In this document: positions 4,939 through 6,277 of the stretch, one piece after another | How the letters are laid out: every line of letters begins with the position of its first letter | How positions within the stretch are numbered: the first letter of the stretch is position 1 | DNA from: Bacteroidales bacterium | GTDB lineage: Bacteria; Bacteroidota; Bacteroidia; Bacteroidales; UBA12481 | Assembly: GCA_028707745.1 (NCBI GenBank) | Contig: JAQWAJ010000113.1 | Span: 1-6,277, forward strand | Direction: 5' to 3' | Length of the DNA: 6,277 nucleotides | The notes under the pieces: model-generated | The model's database searches: none | Told to the model about the DNA's origin: nothing | Seen by the model: only the letters and a program-made list of their open reading frames with translations | Made by a program: the position numbers and the translations under genes

Positions 4939-6277
4939 TTACAGAGCGGGGGCGCCATAGTGTTCAAACGGGTTGTATCCCTGTTGAATTTTGAGCTCTG
5001 GCAGGGAGCCTTTGTCGTCGAGATTTATGACCGAAAGTTTGGCCATTTTTTCCACTTCAACGGAGGCAAAGCCGAATTCTTCCACTACTTTGCCCAGAAT
5101 GAGATATGCTCCGTATCCTTTAAATGGGTATAGCTTCAGACTTTGAGGAAAGTGAACAGTATCGAAGAATGCGCCTGTATCATCGAGGAAACATCCAAAG
5201 TGCATCAATTCGCGTTTGACTGTTCTGACATATTTTATGACCACCAGCTGGCCAACCATTCTGACATTCCGGCCGACATTCGCCGACAGATCCCGGGCCT
5301 TGATTTCACCACGGAAGGATGTTTTGATGAGATCGAAGTAGGAACAGGTAACGGGAAATCCGAACAGTTCCAGTTCGTCATAAGCATCCTCGAGGCGGTT
5401 TCGTTCCAGGTCAGGAAGCGTGAATTTTCTCCGGGGTAGCTGGAAGAGCCGGTCCTGGAGCTCCTTAGAGTCTTGTTTCCCCAGTAACATGTGGGCCTCC
5501 CAAAGAAGAGCCGACTTGGTTTTTCCGGTGAACGCAAAAGCATTCACGCGGATGAGCAGTATCAAGTGTTGAATTCCAATTTTTACGCGACTCACAAAGT
5601 CTTCCAGGTCGCGGAATTCCCCGTTTTCTTTTCTCTCTGCTGCAATTATGTTGCCGATATCCTGCTCTGCACCATTGATGTATCCGAATCCAAGAAAAAT
5701 GTCTTTGCCGATAATCCGGGTGAGCTGGTTGGAATGGTTCACGCAGGGGGTATGGATTACGGCGCCCCATCGGCGGGCTTCGTTGATGTAAACCCAGGCT
5801 GAATAGAATCCGCCAAAATTGTTGAGTACGGCCACCATGAATTCTTTCGGGAAATAGGCCTTGAGATATAGACTCTGATAGCTTTCAACGGCGTAGCTTG
5901 CAGAGTGTGCCTTTGAGAAGGAGTAGGCGGCGAACGATTCGATTTGTCGCCAAACTTCACGCGTAACCTCTTCGGGGTAGCCTTTGTTCTGGCAGTTCTG
6001 AAAAAACTTGTTGACGATCCGCTGAAACTCGTCTTTCGACCGGTATTTGCCGCTCATAGCCCGCCGGAGCACATCGGCATCGCCCAGGTCGAGACCGGCG
6101 AAGTGGTGGCAGACTTTGAGTACATCTTCCTGATAGACCATAACCCCGTATGTTTCTTTCAGTTGCTGTTCCAGTACGGGGTGCAGGTAGGTGAATTTTC
6201 CGGGGTTGTTGAACCGATAGATGTACTCACGCATCATACCTGAGCTGGATACGCCCGGCCTGATGATGGACCTGGCG
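4939..6277 (-). CDS. DNA polymerase III alpha subunit (DnaE-type, probably the short second copy), C-terminal part; 5' end outside window
   Basis: The frame is open to the right edge and ends at TAA (4941-4939), leaving 445 visible residues. The catalytic-aspartate palm region is mostly upstream of the window. Visible in order: RPGVSSSGMM (6-15), corresponding to the RPGP-xxSGM motif; ETYGVMVYQEDV (41-52); LRRAMSGK (70-77); SFSKAHSASYAVESYQSLYL (119-138), the nucleotide-handling fingers; a helix-hairpin-helix-like region about 215-260; a candidate clamp motif QDRLF (274-278); and an OB-fold about 335-413. The protein ends soon after the OB-fold with no long tau-binding tail, which together with RPGV fits the shorter DnaE/ImuC-like polymerases that many Bacteroidota carry beside a replicative DnaE. 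Those are often linked to damage-induced synthesis; that role is inferred. An internal ATG at 6235-6237 is not the start, because conserved DnaE sequence continues upstream. The gene looks more GC-rich than the rest of the window. Confidence 0.88.
   Translation of the reverse strand, partial: ARSIIRPGVSSSGMMREYIYRFNNPGKFTYLHPVLEQQLKETYGVMVYQEDVLKVCHHFAGLDLGDADVLRRAMSGKYRSKDEFQRIVNKFFQNCQNKGYPEEVTREVWRQIESFAAYSFSKAHSASYAVESYQSLYLKAYFPKEFMVAVLNNFGGFYSAWVYINEARRWGAVIHTPCVNHSNQLTRIIGKDIFLGFGYINGAEQDIGNIIAAERKENGEFRDLEDFVSRVKIGIQHLILLIRVNAFAFTGKTKSALLWEAHMLLGKQDSKELQDRLFQLPRRKFTLPDLERNRLEDAYDELELFGFPVTCSYFDLIKTSFRGEIKARDLSANVGRNVRMVGQLVVIKYVRTVKRELMHFGCFLDDTGAFFDTVHFPQSLKLYPFKGYGAYLILGKVVEEFGFASVEVEKMAKLSVINLDDKGSLPELKIQQGYNPFEHYGAPAL

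Noticed and set aside
5143..5439. Plus-strand open frame (and similar ones at 5491-5802 and 5944-6243) opposite dnaE
   Set aside because: These are opposite-strand shadows of the conserved DnaE coding sequence; their translations show no domain features.
6235..6237. ATG as the start of the polymerase gene
   Set aside because: The upstream codons to the window edge encode ARSIIRPGVSSSG, which continues the conserved DnaE motif, so the gene is cut by the window rather than starting here.

Overview
The window reads as chromosomal DNA of a Bacteroidota bacterium, probably of the Bacteroidales/Marinilabiliales type. Three things suggest this: an outer-membrane beta-barrel C-terminus ending in an aromatic residue, start sites without Shine-Dalgarno sequences in AT-rich leaders, and a short second DnaE of the kind common in that phylum. 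This assignment is inferred from protein style, not from a marker gene. No RNA gene, CRISPR array, transposase or phage gene is visible.

Layout. (1) Bases 1-197 (+) hold the 3' end of an outer-membrane beta-barrel protein. A GC-rich hairpin follows in a 101-base gap. (2) Bases 299-2962 (+) encode an 887-residue membrane histidine kinase with a seven-helix N-terminal sensor, two PAS-like regions, GAF, HisKA and HATPase domains, and no receiver domain. (3) Bases 2984-3346 (+), 21 bases downstream and probably co-transcribed, encode a 120-residue protein with the shape of a two-helix/pore-loop channel. It has TGMGP where a potassium channel would have its TVGYG-type filter. (4) Bases 3356-4615 (-), converging on it, encode an Nramp (MntH-type) divalent metal transporter. 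(5) Bases 4616-4938 form a 323-base AT-rich intergenic region with a striking set of repeats. (6) Bases 4939-6277 (-) hold the C-terminal 445 residues of a DnaE-type DNA polymerase III alpha subunit whose start lies beyond the window.

The most notable signal is in region 5. The 11-base palindrome AGTTGNCAACT occurs five times with perfect arms and a varying centre (G, C, T, C, C). Four copies form two tandem pairs, each with exactly 17 bases between centres. One pair lies 21-48 bases upstream of the transporter ATG and the other just after the dnaE stop; the fifth copy lies between them. The two pairs are in mirror orientation and form a 33-base inverted repeat with two mismatches. The best reading is a multi-site operator for a dimeric regulator of the transporter, possibly a manganese/iron sensor. 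The alternative is a small non-autonomous inverted-repeat element inserted upstream of the gene. The longest open frame of the transporter starts at a TTG and runs through the proximal pair, so the start is placed at the internal ATG (4613-4615).

How the genes may work together: the kinase and channel-like protein look like one membrane signalling unit, and the transporter is a separately controlled metal importer. The polymerase is probably an unrelated neighbour, co-directional with the transporter but separated from it by the repeat region.
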